The position numbers were made by a program, and so were the translations under genes. DNA of 64,000 nucleotides, taken from Streptomyces alanosinicus (GTDB lineage: Bacteria > Actinomycetota > Actinomycetes > Streptomycetales > Streptomycetaceae). The notes below the pieces were generated by a model. The model made no database searches. It saw only the letters and a program-made list of their open reading frames with translations, and was not told the origin of the DNA. The stretch covers positions 1,299,543 through 1,363,542 of the forward strand of contig NZ_BMVG01000001.1 in the NCBI RefSeq assembly GCF_014650595.1. Direction: 5' to 3'. Every line of letters begins with the position of its first letter. Position 1 is the stretch's first letter. Below are positions 9,231 through 19,038 of the stretch, piece by piece.

Positions 9231-10574
9231 ATGGCGTCGGCAGCGGCGGCCGGGGCCCCACCGGGTCCGGCCGCACCCCGCGCTCGCAGGAGCGTGACCG
9301 GCACCCGCAAGGCCGTGGCAGCGCTGTTCCTGCTGCCCGCCCTGGTGCTGCTCGGCGCGCTCGTGGTCTACCCGATCGGGTACTCGCTCGTCCGCAGCTT
9401 CTACGACAACTCCGGTGACGGTTTCGCGGGCGCCGACAACTACAAGACCCTCTTCACGGACGACGGCATCCGCACCGCCCTGAAGAACAACATCATCTGG
9501 GTGGTGTTCGCGCCGACGGTGTCCACCGCGCTCGGGCTCGTCTTCGCGGTGCTGACCGAACGGGTGCGCTGGGGAACGGCGTTCAAGCTGGTCGTCTTCA
9601 TGCCGATGGCGATCTCGATGCTGGCGGCCGGGATCATCTTCCGGCTGGTGTACGACCAGGATCCGCACAAGGGCGTCGCCAACGCGGTGTGGGTGGGGGT
9701 GCACGACACCTTCGCGCAGTCGTCGGCGTTCCCGAACGCCCACCCGGGCCGCGAGTCGCCGCTCGTCGCGCAGAACGGCGGCTTCCTCACCAGGGCCACC
9801 GTCCACGCCGGGCGGCCCGTCGCGCTTCCGCTCGTCGGTGTCGCGCCCGACCAGCTGCCCGGCGGCGCGAAGAAGGCCGTCACCGCCAGGCCGGAGCCGG
9901 GGAAGGTCACCGGCACCACCTGGCAGGACTTCACGCGCGGCAAGGGCGTGGGACGGCTCGGCGCACCCGATCCCTCCGAGCTGGGCTATGCCGGGATGCG
10001 GATCGAGGCGGTGAAGGACGGCAAGGTCGTCGCCGCCACCACGGCGGCCGGTGACGGCACCTTCACACTGCCGGCGTCCGCCGACGGGGCCCGGCTGTGG
10101 CTTCCGGCCGGCAACTTCAAGGAGCCGTACAACGGGGTCGAGTGGCTCGGCCCGGCGCTGGTCACCCCGGCGATCATCGGGGCGTATGTATGGATGTGGG
10201 CGGGCTTCGCGATGGTGCTGATCGCGGCGGGGCTCGCGGGTGTGCCCCGGGAGCTGCTGGAGGCGGCGCGGGTGGACGGCGCCACCGAGTGGCAGGTGTT
10301 CCGCAAGGTCACCGTGCCGCTGCTCGCACCGGTGCTCGCGGTGGTCACCGTCACGCTGATGATCAATGTGCTGAAGGTGTTCGACCTCGTCTACATCATC
10401 GCGCCGGGCTCCTCCCAGGACGATGCGAACGTGCTCGCCCTGGAGCTGTACCGCAAGGGCTTCGCGGAGGGCCGGCCGGGCGTCGCGAGCGCGATCGCGG
10501 TGCTGCTGCTGGTGCTGGTGATCCCGGTGATGGCGTTCAACATCCGTCGGCTCAGGCGGGAGGTGCGGCGATGA
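9231..10574 (+). CDS. ABC sugar transporter permease, MalF type, with large extracellular insertion
   Basis: Inner-membrane permease of 447 residues, well above the roughly 300 usual for this family in actinobacteria. Hydrophobic segments are at 28-52, about 82-108 and 115-140, then 302-325 and two or three more up to the C terminus. The EAA loop that contacts the ATPase is present (ELLEAARVDGATEWQVFRKVTVPLL). Between the third helix (ending near RLVYDQDPHKG, residue about 145) and PALVTPAIIGAYVW (about 300) lies a non-membrane insertion. Its end (MRIEAVKDGKVVAATTAAGDG) resembles small beta-sandwich domains. Topology places it outside the cell, where E. coli MalF has its P2 loop. Overlaps the next gene by 4 nt (ATGA). 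Confidence 0.88.
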   Translation: MASAAAAGAPPGPAAPRARRSVTGTRKAVAALFLLPALVLLGALVVYPIGYSLVRSFYDNSGDGFAGADNYKTLFTDDGIRTALKNNIIWVVFAPTVSTALGLVFAVLTERVRWGTAFKLVVFMPMAISMLAAGIIFRLVYDQDPHKGVANAVWVGVHDTFAQSSAFPNAHPGRESPLVAQNGGFLTRATVHAGRPVALPLVGVAPDQLPGGAKKAVTARPEPGKVTGTTWQDFTRGKGVGRLGAPDPSELGYAGMRIEAVKDGKVVAATTAAGDGTFTLPASADGARLWLPAGNFKEPYNGVEWLGPALVTPAIIGAYVWMWAGFAMVLIAAGLAGVPRELLEAARVDGATEWQVFRKVTVPLLAPVLAVVTVTLMINVLKVFDLVYIIAPGSSQDDANVLALELYRKGFAEGRPGVASAIAVLLLVLVIPVMAFNIRRLRREVRR

Positions 10575-11479
10575 CGGCGACCGCCGGAAGCATCACGGAG
10601 GGCGGACCGGCCCGGACGGTGAGGGCGCGGCAGTCCCTCGGCTCGAAGATCGCCGAGCGGCTGAGCGGCGGTCTGGTCCGGGTGTTCCTGATCGTCGTGG
10701 GCCTGTTCTGGCTGGTGCCGACGATCGGTCTGCTCATCTCCTCGCTGCGCGCGCCCGAGGACATGAGCGCGAGCGGCTGGTGGCAGGTGTTCACCAAGCC
10801 GTCCCAGCTCACCTTCGACAGCTACCACAAGCTGCTGGAGAACGGCGACATCACCCACTCCCTGCTGAACACGGTGCTGATCACGGTCCCGGCGACGCTG
10901 CTGGTGGTCGTGATCGGCGCGCTCGCGGGCTACGCCTTCGCCTGGATGGAGTTCCCGGGCCGGGACTGGTGGTTCCTGGGTGTGGTGAGTCTGCTGGTGG
11001 TGCCGGTTCAGGTGGCGCTGATCCCGATCGCCGAACTGTTCGGGAGGATCGGCCTGTTCGGGACCATCCTCGGCGTGATCCTGTTCCACACCGGCTTCGG
11101 TCTGCCGTTCGCGGTGTTCCTGCTGCGGAACTTCTTCGCGGAGATCCCGCGTGAGCTGCTGGAGGCGGCCCGCCTCGACGGCGCCGGTGAACTGCGGCTG
11201 TTCGCACGGGTGGTGATGCCGCTCGGCGGGCCGGCGATCGCGAGCCTCGGCATCTTCCAGTTCCTGTGGGTGTGGAACGACATGCTGGTCGCGCTGGTGT
11301 TCACCAAGTCGGGCACCCAGCCGATCACGGTCGCCCTGCAGACGCAGGTACGGCAGTTCGGCAACAACATCGATGTGCTGGCGCCCGGCGCGTTCATCTC
11401 CATGGTGATCCCGCTGGCCGTGTTCTTCGCGTTCCAACGGCAGTTCGTGTCCGGGGTGATGGCCGGCGCGGTCAAGTAG
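10571..11479 (+). CDS. ABC sugar transporter permease, MalG type
   Basis: Second permease of the importer, 302 residues, normal length. An N-terminal cytoplasmic stretch is followed by six predicted membrane helices starting at VRVFLIVVGLFWLVPTIGLL. The EAA loop ELLEAARLDGAGELRLFARVV and the family hallmark WNDMLVALVF are both visible. The ATG at 10571 overlaps the upstream stop (ATGA), so translation is coupled. It pairs with the larger MalF-type permease and the lipoprotein. A strong hairpin follows 10 bp after the stop, ending the operon. Confidence 0.92.
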   Translation: MTATAGSITEGGPARTVRARQSLGSKIAERLSGGLVRVFLIVVGLFWLVPTIGLLISSLRAPEDMSASGWWQVFTKPSQLTFDSYHKLLENGDITHSLLNTVLITVPATLLVVVIGALAGYAFAWMEFPGRDWWFLGVVSLLVVPVQVALIPIAELFGRIGLFGTILGVILFHTGFGLPFAVFLLRNFFAEIPRELLEAARLDGAGELRLFARVVMPLGGPAIASLGIFQFLWVWNDMLVALVFTKSGTQPITVALQTQVRQFGNNIDVLAPGAFISMVIPLAVFFAFQRQFVSGVMAGAVK

Positions 11480-11488
11480 CCGCACACC

Positions 11489-11528
11489 GGGACACCCCCC
11501 GATCCGGCGAACGGGCGGGGGGTGTCCC
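11489..11528 (+). terminator. Hairpin terminator of the sugar importer operon
   Basis: A perfect 12-bp stem (GGGACACCCCCC paired with GGGGGGTGTCCC) with a 16-nt loop lies 10 bp after the permease stop. There is no U tract, as is common for Streptomyces terminators. Confidence 0.8.
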
Positions 11529-11643
11529 GCGGCGCGCCCAACACCCCTTGTCCCCCACATGCCGTACGAAACCGTAACCGATTCACTCCATCGGCCGTTT
11601 CCGGTCAAAGCCCCCGCGCCGACCGACGACCCATGGATGTCCC

Positions 11644-13881
11644 TTGCCCAGGTTCAGTGTCATTGTCCCCGCGTACCAGGTCCAGGCGTATCTCTCCGAG
11701 TGCCTGGACTCGGTGCTGTCGCAGTCGTATCCCGATCTGGAACTGATCGCGGTGGACGACTGCTCACCGGATGCCTGCGGCGCGATCATCGACGAGTACG
11801 CCGCCCGTGACGCGCGGGTGCGCGCCGTGCACCTGCGCGAGAACCAGGGGCTCGGCCGGGCCCGGAACGCGGGGATGGCCGAGGCGAGCGGCGACTACCT
11901 CGTCTTCCTGGACAGCGACGACACCCTCACCCCGGACGCGCTGCGGGCCGTGGCCGACCGGATCAAGGAGTGCGGCGAGCCGGACGTCCTGGTGTACGAC
12001 TACGCGCGCACGTACTGGGACGGCCGCCAGGTGCGCAACCAGCTCGCCGCCCAGCTCGTCGAGCAGGGCCCGGCGGCGTTCCGGCTGGAGGACCGGCCGG
12101 GGCTGCTCGGCGTGCTGATGGTGGCCTGGAACAAGGCCTACCGGCGGGAGTTCGTCCAGGAGCAGGGCTTCGCCTTCCCGCCGGGCTACTACGAGGACAC
12201 CCCCTGGACCTTCCCGGTGCTGATGACGGCGGGGTCGATCGCCACCCTGGACCGGGTGTGCGTGCTCTACCGGCAGCGCCGCCAGGGCAGCATCCTCGGC
12301 ACCGTCAGCCATAAGCACTTCGATGTGTTCGAGCAGTACGACCGGGTGTTCGCGTATGTCGAGGACCATCCCGAACTGGCGCGCTGGCGGCCGGAGTTGT
12401 GCCGTCGCATGGTCGACCACTTCGCGACGGTGTTCGCCAGGCGGGGCCGGCTGCCGCGCGGGACGCACGGCGAGTTCCTGCGCCGGGCCCGCGCCCACTG
12501 CCGCCGCCATCGGGTGCCGGGGGCCCGGCTGCGGCTGCGGCACGCCCTGGTCCGCTTCGGTCTGCACCGCACGTTCCGGGCGCTCCAGCTGTCCTCGGCC
12601 GTGCGCCGGCGCACCCTGAAGGCGATGGTGAAGCTGGCGCGCGCGGTGCGCGCCGGCGCGCTGCGGCTGCACTACCGGATCCAGCTGCGGCTGCCCGTCC
12701 GCGCCGACCGGGCGGTGTTCGCCTCCGGGGCGGGCCGCGGCCACAGCGGGGATCCGGGCGCCCTGGAGGAGGCGTTCCGCACCCATGCCCCGCAGGTGCG
12801 GACCGCGTGGATCGCCCGCGACGAGCACCGGCACACGGTCCCGCCCGGCCCGCACCGGCTGCGGCCCGGCACCGCCGCCTACTTCACGGCGCTGGCCCGC
12901 TCCAAGTACCTGGTCACCGACGACGTACTGGAGCGGCGGCTGCGCAAGCGGCGCGGACAGGTGATGATCCAGACCCGGCAGGGCACCCCGCTCAAGCACA
13001 TGGGCCTGGATCTGCAGGAGCGGCCCGCGGCGGCCGGCGGCACCGACTTCGCCCATATGCTGCGCGGCGTCGACCAGTGGGACGTCGTCCTGTCCGGCAA
13101 CCAGCACTCCACGCTCGTGTGGGAGCGGGTCTTCCCGGGCCGCTACACGACGCTGGAGTACGGCGCCCCGCGCAACGACCTCTTCCAGCGCGCGACCTCG
13201 GCGGACGTGGCCCGGCTGCGTGAGTCGCTGGGGATCCCCGAGGGCGCGGTCGCGATCCTGTACGCGCCGACCTTCCGCGACCATGTGCGCACCCAGCGCC
13301 CGCTGCTGGACCTGGAACGGATCGCACGCAGCCTCGGCCCGCGCTTTGTGATCCTGGCCCGCCCGCACCCCGTGCACGGCGGCCCGCTCGGCACGGGCAA
13401 CCGGGTCATCGACGTCGGCGGCCACCCGAGCGTCGCATCCCTGTGTCTGGCCTCGGACGCGCTGCTCACCGACTACTCGTCGATCATGTTCGACTACGTC
13501 AACCTGGACCGGCCGATCGTGGTGCACTGCAACGACTGGCAGGCCTACCGTGCCTCCCGCGGCACCTACTTCGACCTGCGGGCCTTCCCGCCGGGCGCGG
13601 TCGCGCGCACCGAGGACGAGCTGATCGACATCTTCGCGACCGGCCACTGGCGCGGCTCCCGCTCGGCCCAGCTGCGGGCGGCGTTCCGGGAGCGTTTCTG
13701 CCCGTACGACGACGGACGCGCCGCCGAGCGGGTCGTACGGCATCTGGTCCTCGGTGAGCAGGGGCTGCCGTCGGTGGTGCCGGTCGCGGAGCGCAAGCCG
13801 GTGCCGTCGGCCTGCGAGCACTCCCCCTTGGCCACCGTGCCGCAACCTTCCGGTTCCCTCCCCGTCACCGAGAGGCGTTGA
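11644..13881 (+). CDS. Two-domain GT2 glycosyltransferase / TagF-like glycerophosphotransferase (copy 1, His-to-Gln variant)
   Basis: 745 residues. N-terminal GT-A family 2 domain (about 1-230) with FSVIVPAYQV, AVDDCSPD and the metal-binding DxD (D90-S-D92). An Arg-rich middle follows, then a CDP-glycerol:poly(glycerophosphate) transferase domain (about 355-700) ending in TDYSSIMFDY and YDDGRAAERVV. Such fusions can build sugar-glycerol-phosphate polymers of cell walls and capsules. In the HGTPLK motif that carries a catalytic His in TagF, residue 446 is Gln (RQGTPLK). The start is TTG at 11644: it matches the MPRFS start of the two downstream paralogues, and the nearby ATGs are out of frame. 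No clear ribosome site. First of three consecutive paralogues. Confidence 0.88.
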   Translation: MPRFSVIVPAYQVQAYLSECLDSVLSQSYPDLELIAVDDCSPDACGAIIDEYAARDARVRAVHLRENQGLGRARNAGMAEASGDYLVFLDSDDTLTPDALRAVADRIKECGEPDVLVYDYARTYWDGRQVRNQLAAQLVEQGPAAFRLEDRPGLLGVLMVAWNKAYRREFVQEQGFAFPPGYYEDTPWTFPVLMTAGSIATLDRVCVLYRQRRQGSILGTVSHKHFDVFEQYDRVFAYVEDHPELARWRPELCRRMVDHFATVFARRGRLPRGTHGEFLRRARAHCRRHRVPGARLRLRHALVRFGLHRTFRALQLSSAVRRRTLKAMVKLARAVRAGALRLHYRIQLRLPVRADRAVFASGAGRGHSGDPGALEEAFRTHAPQVRTAWIARDEHRHTVPPGPHRLRPGTAAYFTALARSKYLVTDDVLERRLRKRRGQVMIQTRQGTPLKHMGLDLQERPAAAGGTDFAHMLRGVDQWDVVLSGNQHSTLVWERVFPGRYTTLEYGAPRNDLFQRATSADVARLRESLGIPEGAVAILYAPTFRDHVRTQRPLLDLERIARSLGPRFVILARPHPVHGGPLGTGNRVIDVGGHPSVASLCLASDALLTDYSSIMFDYVNLDRPIVVHCNDWQAYRASRGTYFDLRAFPPGAVARTEDELIDIFATGHWRGSRSAQLRAAFRERFCPYDDGRAAERVVRHLVLGEQGLPSVVPVAERKPVPSACEHSPLATVPQPSGSLPVTERR

Positions 13882-14018
13882 CCACCGTTGATCCCCTCGG
13901 GAGTTCCCCTGCTCCTCGGCTCGACGCGGCCCACCCCGAGCCGGCCGTCCACCTGGCGTCCGGCAGGGCGACCCGGCCGTGTGCCCGGCCGGGTCCGCGA
14001 GACAACGGAAAGAACAGA

Positions 14019-16220
14019 ATGCCCCGCTTCAGCATCATCGTCCCCTCCCATGGGGTCGCCGGCCGGCTGTCCCAGGCGCTGGACTCGGTTCTCGGCCAGT
14101 CCTTCGGCGATCTGCAGCTGATCCCGGTCTGCGACGCCCCCGACGCCCCGGCCGGCGAGGTGGCCGCCGGACACGCCGAGCGGGACTGCCGGGTGACCCC
14201 GGTCGACTCACCGCCGTCCGCCGGGCTGGGCGGGGCGCGCAACGCCGGGCTGCGGGCGGCGACCGGCGCGTATGTGCTGTTCCTCGACGGCGACGACCTG
14301 CTGCTGCCGGGTGCGCTCGCGGCGCTGGACGCCCGCCTCGCCGAGACCGGCGCCGTGGACGTGCTCTACGTCGAGCACGAGCGCGCCCCCTGGTGGGAGG
14401 GCGAGCCGGGCAACCCGGCGGCCCCGCTGCTGGCGAAGGCCCCCACGGGCTCCTTCGCCCCGGCCGAGCTGCCGGAACTGACCGGCGTCCCGTTCCCGGC
14501 CTGGAGCGCGGTCTACCGCCGCTCCTTCCTCGTCGAGCAGGAACTCGCCTTCCCCGACAGCCACTTCACCGACCTCGGCTGGGGCGGGCTGACCACGGTC
14601 GCGGCCGGCCGGATCGCGGTGCTGCGCCGGGTCGTCGTACGGCACCGGCTGCGCCGGCAGGGCAGCCGGCTCAATCTGCCGGGGCCGCACCAGCACGCCC
14701 TGCTCGACCAGGTGGACCTGGTGCTGACCCGGGCCGCCGGGGGCGCGCTGTCCGCCGAGCGGTTCCGGGCGCTGTTCGAGCAGCTGTTCACGCAGGTGCT
14801 GAAGACGGCCTCGCGGCCGGAGCGGCTGCCGTCCGGGCACCGGGCGTTCTTCCGCCGCGCGGCCGGCCTCTACCGGCGCCACCGGCCGGCCGGGTACCGG
14901 GCGCCCGGTGGCAGCCTGGGGGTGCAGCACCGGCTGCTGGCGGCGGGCGCGTACACCGCCTTCCGCGCGCTGCGCGGCGCCAACCAGGTGACCGTCCGGG
15001 CCGCCGAGCGGCTGCCGCGCCCGCGCATGCTGCGCACCCGGCTGCGCTACGCCCGCGACCTGCGCCGCCCGCTCGACCCCCGGCTGGCCGTGTACTGCGC
15101 GTACTGGGGCCGGGGCTACGCCTGCAACCCGGCCGCGATCCACGCCAAGGCCCGCGAACTCGCCCCGCACATCCGCTCGGTGTTCCTGGTCGAGGCGGAC
15201 CAGGCGCACGCGATGCCGCAGGACGTGGACTACGCGGTGATCGGCTCCCGCCGCTACTGGAACGTGCTGGCCCGCGCGACCTACCTGGTCAACAACGCCA
15301 ACTTCGCCGAGGGGATCGTCAAGCGGCCCGGCAGTGTGCATCTGCAGACCCAGCACGGCACCCCGCTGAAGACGATGGGCGTGGACCAGTCGACGTACCC
15401 GGTGGTGGCCGCCCGCTCGGGCAGCTTCACCAAGCTGCTGGGCCGCGTCGACCGCTGGGACTTCAACCTCTCCGCCAACCGGCACTCCACCCAGATGTGG
15501 GAGCGGGCCTACCCCGGCTCCTACGAGCACCTGGAGTACGGCTATCCGCGCAACGACGTCTACTGCACGGCGACCGGCGAGGATGTGGCCCGCGTCCGGC
15601 GCGAGCTGGGCGTCCCGGAAGGCGCGACGGCGGTGCTGTACGCGCCGACCCACCGCGACCACCACACCGGCTTCGAGCCCGGCCTGGACCTGGAGGCGTT
15701 CTGCGCGGCGGCCGGCGAGGACATCGTCGTCCTGCTGCGTGCCCACTACTTCTACGACCGGGGCCGCGCCCTGGGCTCGGACCGCATCATCGACGTCACC
15801 GCGCACCGCTCCTCGGAGGACGTCTGCCTGGCCTCGGACGCGCTGGTCACCGACTATTCGTCGATCATGTTCGACTACGCCAACCTGGACCGGCCGATCG
15901 TCGTGTACGCCGACGACTGGGACGTCTACCGGGAGACACGCGGCGTCTACTTCGACCTGACGGCCGAGCCGCCCGGCCACATCGCGCGCACGCCCGAAGA
16001 ACTGGCCGCGCTCTTTCGCGACGGCTCCTACGCGGACGCCGGGGCCGCGGCGCTGCGAGCCGCGTTCCGGGAGCGGTTCTGCGCGTTCGACGACGGGCGG
16101 GCCGCCGAGCGCGTCGTACGGCGGGTGCTGCTGGGCGAGCCGCCGGAGGCGCTGCCCCCCGTGATCCCGCTCGCGGACCGCGTCCCCGCCCCCGCCGCCG
16201 CGACCCTCGCAAGGAGCTGA
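14019..16220 (+). CDS. Two-domain GT2 glycosyltransferase / TagF-like glycerophosphotransferase (copy 2, canonical His)
   Basis: 733 residues, same architecture as its neighbours. The GT2 domain has FSIIVPSHG and DxD (D90-G-D92), but the usual VDDxSxD acidic motif is replaced by VCDAPDAP. The TagF-like domain is complete: H446 in QHGTPLK, RAHYF near residue 575, TDYSSIMFDYANLDRPI. The ATG at 14019 was chosen because it aligns with paralogue starts and has GGAAAG upstream; the longer in-frame extension to 13878 is not conserved. Separated from copy 1 by 137 bp and followed by copy 3 after 6 bp. It probably transfers glycerol-phosphate, or a related alditol phosphate, onto a growing surface polymer at the inner membrane face. 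Confidence 0.88.
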   Translation: MPRFSIIVPSHGVAGRLSQALDSVLGQSFGDLQLIPVCDAPDAPAGEVAAGHAERDCRVTPVDSPPSAGLGGARNAGLRAATGAYVLFLDGDDLLLPGALAALDARLAETGAVDVLYVEHERAPWWEGEPGNPAAPLLAKAPTGSFAPAELPELTGVPFPAWSAVYRRSFLVEQELAFPDSHFTDLGWGGLTTVAAGRIAVLRRVVVRHRLRRQGSRLNLPGPHQHALLDQVDLVLTRAAGGALSAERFRALFEQLFTQVLKTASRPERLPSGHRAFFRRAAGLYRRHRPAGYRAPGGSLGVQHRLLAAGAYTAFRALRGANQVTVRAAERLPRPRMLRTRLRYARDLRRPLDPRLAVYCAYWGRGYACNPAAIHAKARELAPHIRSVFLVEADQAHAMPQDVDYAVIGSRRYWNVLARATYLVNNANFAEGIVKRPGSVHLQTQHGTPLKTMGVDQSTYPVVAARSGSFTKLLGRVDRWDFNLSANRHSTQMWERAYPGSYEHLEYGYPRNDVYCTATGEDVARVRRELGVPEGATAVLYAPTHRDHHTGFEPGLDLEAFCAAAGEDIVVLLRAHYFYDRGRALGSDRIIDVTAHRSSEDVCLASDALVTDYSSIMFDYANLDRPIVVYADDWDVYRETRGVYFDLTAEPPGHIARTPEELAALFRDGSYADAGAAALRAAFRERFCAFDDGRAAERVVRRVLLGEPPEALPPVIPLADRVPAPAAATLARS

Positions 16221-16226
16221 CCCGCC

Positions 16227-18434
16227 GTGCCCCGCTTCAGTGTGATCGTGCCCTGTTTCAAGGTGCAGGGCTTTCTGCGCGAGTGCCTGGACTCGGTGCT
16301 GTCGCAGTCCTACGGCGACTTCGAGCTGATCGCCGTCGACGACCGCTCCCCGGACGGCTGCGGCGCGATCCTCGACGAGTACGCGGGGCGCGACCCGCGG
16401 GTGACGGTGCTGCACCTGCCGGAGAACGTGGGCCTCGGCCGGGCCCGCAACGCGGGTCTGGCGCTCGCCACCGGCGACTATCTGTTCTTCATGGACAGCG
16501 ACGACACGCTCACCCCGGGCGCGCTCAGGGCCGTCGCCGACCGGCTGGCCGAGGCCGCGGACCCGGATGTGCTGGTCTTCGACTACGCGCGCACCTACTG
16601 GTGGGGCGGCACCCGGCGCAATGTCCTGGCCGAGATCCTCGCCGAGGCCGGGGCGGACACCTTCACCGCCGCGCAGTACCCGAAGATCCTGGATCTGCTG
16701 ATGGTGGTGTGGAACAAGGTCTACCGGCGCGCGTTCGTCGCGGCGGAGGGCTTCTCCTTCCCGCCCGGCTACTACGAGGACACCCCCTGGACCTTCCCGG
16801 TCATGCTCAGCGCCCGGCGGATCGCCGTGCTGGACCGGATCTGTCTGAACTACCGGCAGCGCCGGCAGGGCAACATCCTGTCCACGACCAGCGCCAAGCA
16901 CTTCGACGTCCACGACCAGTACGAGCGGGTCTTCGCGTTCGTCGAACAGCGCCCCGGGCTGGCGCACTGGCGGCCGTATCTGCACCGCAAGATGGGCGAG
17001 CACTGCCTGGACATCCTGGCCAAGCCGGACCGGCTGCCGCCCCGCGACAAGGCCGAGTTCTTCCGGCGTACGGCACAGATGTTCCGCGCGCACCGGCCCG
17101 AGGGAGCCGTCGTCGACGGTGGGACCGGCGCGCTGGAGGGCTCCTGGACGGCGTACCGGATCCGGCGGCAGACGGCGCGGGCCGGGCAGGAGGCGGCGCG
17201 GCGGGCCGGCCTGGTCCGCGACGCGGCCGCCGCGCGGGCCCGCGCCGGCTGGGCGTCCCTGCACGCACTGCGCCCGCTGGACCCGCGCCTGGTCCTCTAC
17301 TCGGCGTCCTCGCACCGCGGCATGCTGGGCGACCCGGCGGCCGTCTACGCCACGGCCCGGGAGATCGCCCCGCTGCTGCACGGGGTGTGGGCGGTGCGGG
17401 ACGAGGAGACCGCGGCTCTCCTGCCGCCGGACGTGGAGCATGTGATCGTGGGCTCCCGGCGCTATCTGGAGGTCGCCGCGCGGGCGAAGTTCTTCGTCAA
17501 CGACGTCAACTGGCCCGGCGCGCTGGCCAAGCGGCCCGGCAGCGTGCACATCCACACCCACCAGGGCACCCCGCTGAAGTACCTGGGCGCCGATCTGCTG
17601 GACAAGCCGGGCGCCCGGCTCGGCTTCGACGTGCCGCAGATGCTGCGCCGGGCCGACCGCTGGGACTACAGCCTGGTCGCGAGCCGCCACGCCGAGCTGG
17701 CCTGGGAGCGGGCCTATCCCTGTCACTTCACCTCGCTGCGCACCGGCAGCCCGCGCAACGACGTGCTGGTGAACGGCGGCCCGAGCGACTTCCGCGAGCG
17801 GCACGGCATCCCGGCCGGCCACACCGTCGTGCTGTACGCGCCGACCCGCCGGGACTACCGGCGGGTCGGGCACGTCGAGCGGATCGACCTCGCCCGGTTC
17901 GCGGCCGACCTGGGCGAGGGCCGCACCCTGGTGGTCCGGCTGCATCCGTCGCTGGCGAACGGTCCGGCGCGCGGGGCGGGCCTCGCGGAGCTGGCGCGGC
18001 GCGGCATCGTGATCGACGCCACCGACGAGCCGCGCCTCACGGACGTGCTGCTCGCGGCGGACGTCCTGGTCACCGACTACTCGTCGGTCATGTTCGACTA
18101 CGCCAACCTGGACCGGCCGATCGTGCTGCACGCCGACGACTGGCCCGCGTTCTCCGCGAGCCGGGGCGCCTACGTCGACATCACCGCCGAGCCGCCGGGC
18201 CATGTCGCCCGCTCCTACCGCGAGCTGGCCTGGCTGTTCGCCTCGGGGTGCTGGCGGGACGAGGAGTCGGCGCTGCTGCGGGCGGACTTCCGGGCCCGGT
18301 ACTGCGAGTTCGACGACGGCCGGGCCGCCGAGCGCGTCGTACGGACGCTGCTGCTGGGCGAACCCATGCCGGAGCCCGCCGCGCTGCGGATCCCGGGGCA
18401 GCCCGCGGGACGGGACGCGCTGACGTCGGCGTAG
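16227..18434 (+). CDS. Two-domain GT2 glycosyltransferase / TagF-like glycerophosphotransferase (copy 3, His-to-Gln variant)
   Basis: 735 residues, GTG start at 16227 with AAGGAG 10 nt upstream, only 6 bp after copy 2. The GT2 domain is very like that of copy 1 (ECLDSVLSQSY, AVDDRSPDGCGAI, DxD at D90-S-D92, PPGYYEDTPWTFPV). The C-terminal TagF-like domain again has Gln at position 446 (HQGTPLK), and RLHPS where copies 2 and 4 have RAHYF. Copies 1 and 3 thus form one subclass and copies 2 and 4 another. Whether the Gln form is a transferase with changed chemistry, or a partner subunit of a canonical copy, cannot be decided from sequence. Ends at a hairpin shared with the convergent ohr gene. 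Confidence 0.88.
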   Translation: MPRFSVIVPCFKVQGFLRECLDSVLSQSYGDFELIAVDDRSPDGCGAILDEYAGRDPRVTVLHLPENVGLGRARNAGLALATGDYLFFMDSDDTLTPGALRAVADRLAEAADPDVLVFDYARTYWWGGTRRNVLAEILAEAGADTFTAAQYPKILDLLMVVWNKVYRRAFVAAEGFSFPPGYYEDTPWTFPVMLSARRIAVLDRICLNYRQRRQGNILSTTSAKHFDVHDQYERVFAFVEQRPGLAHWRPYLHRKMGEHCLDILAKPDRLPPRDKAEFFRRTAQMFRAHRPEGAVVDGGTGALEGSWTAYRIRRQTARAGQEAARRAGLVRDAAAARARAGWASLHALRPLDPRLVLYSASSHRGMLGDPAAVYATAREIAPLLHGVWAVRDEETAALLPPDVEHVIVGSRRYLEVAARAKFFVNDVNWPGALAKRPGSVHIHTHQGTPLKYLGADLLDKPGARLGFDVPQMLRRADRWDYSLVASRHAELAWERAYPCHFTSLRTGSPRNDVLVNGGPSDFRERHGIPAGHTVVLYAPTRRDYRRVGHVERIDLARFAADLGEGRTLVVRLHPSLANGPARGAGLAELARRGIVIDATDEPRLTDVLLAADVLVTDYSSVMFDYANLDRPIVLHADDWPAFSASRGAYVDITAEPPGHVARSYRELAWLFASGCWRDEESALLRADFRARYCEFDDGRAAERVVRTLLLGEPMPEPAALRIPGQPAGRDALTSA

Positions 18435-18463
18435 GCCGACAGGGCCTCGGGGCGCATACGCGA

Positions 18464-18496
18464 GGGTGCCGGTCCCGCGGACGGGGACCGGCACCC
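18464..18496. terminator. Bidirectional hairpin between copy 3 and ohr
   Basis: A perfect 13-bp stem (GGGTGCCGGTCCC with GGGACCGGCACCC) and 7-nt loop lie between two convergent genes, 30 bp after one stop and 19 bp after the other. Confidence 0.8.
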
Positions 18497-18514
18497 GGGT
18501 GGGCCGCTCGACGG

Positions 18515-18928
<414 letters not shown>

Positions 18929-18987
18929 GGTGACCCGTCCTTCTCGCTGATCTCGATGCGGTGTCCGTTGCGAGTACAAGTAGAGCA

Positions 18988-19007
18988 CACAATTCAGTTG
19001 TGCACAA
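18988..19007. promoter_or_regulatory. Likely OhrR operator between ohr and ohrR
   Basis: Two overlapping palindromes, CACAA-N5-TTGTG (18988-19002) and perfect TTGTGCACAA (18998-19007), lie in the only AT-rich part of the ohr/ohrR intergenic region. They are about 60 bp from the ohr start and 32 bp from the ohrR start, where a repressor would block both promoters. AT-rich ohr operators of this kind are known for OhrR; the assignment is by position and symmetry. Confidence 0.65.
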
Positions 19008-19038
19008 TTAAATGGGCTACTGGAGCTACCCTGGAACC

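Noticed and set aside
14208..18494. A 1428-codon minus-strand open frame
   Set aside because: Antisense to GT2-TagF copies 2 and 3, with low-complexity His/Arg/Ala composition typical of shadow frames.
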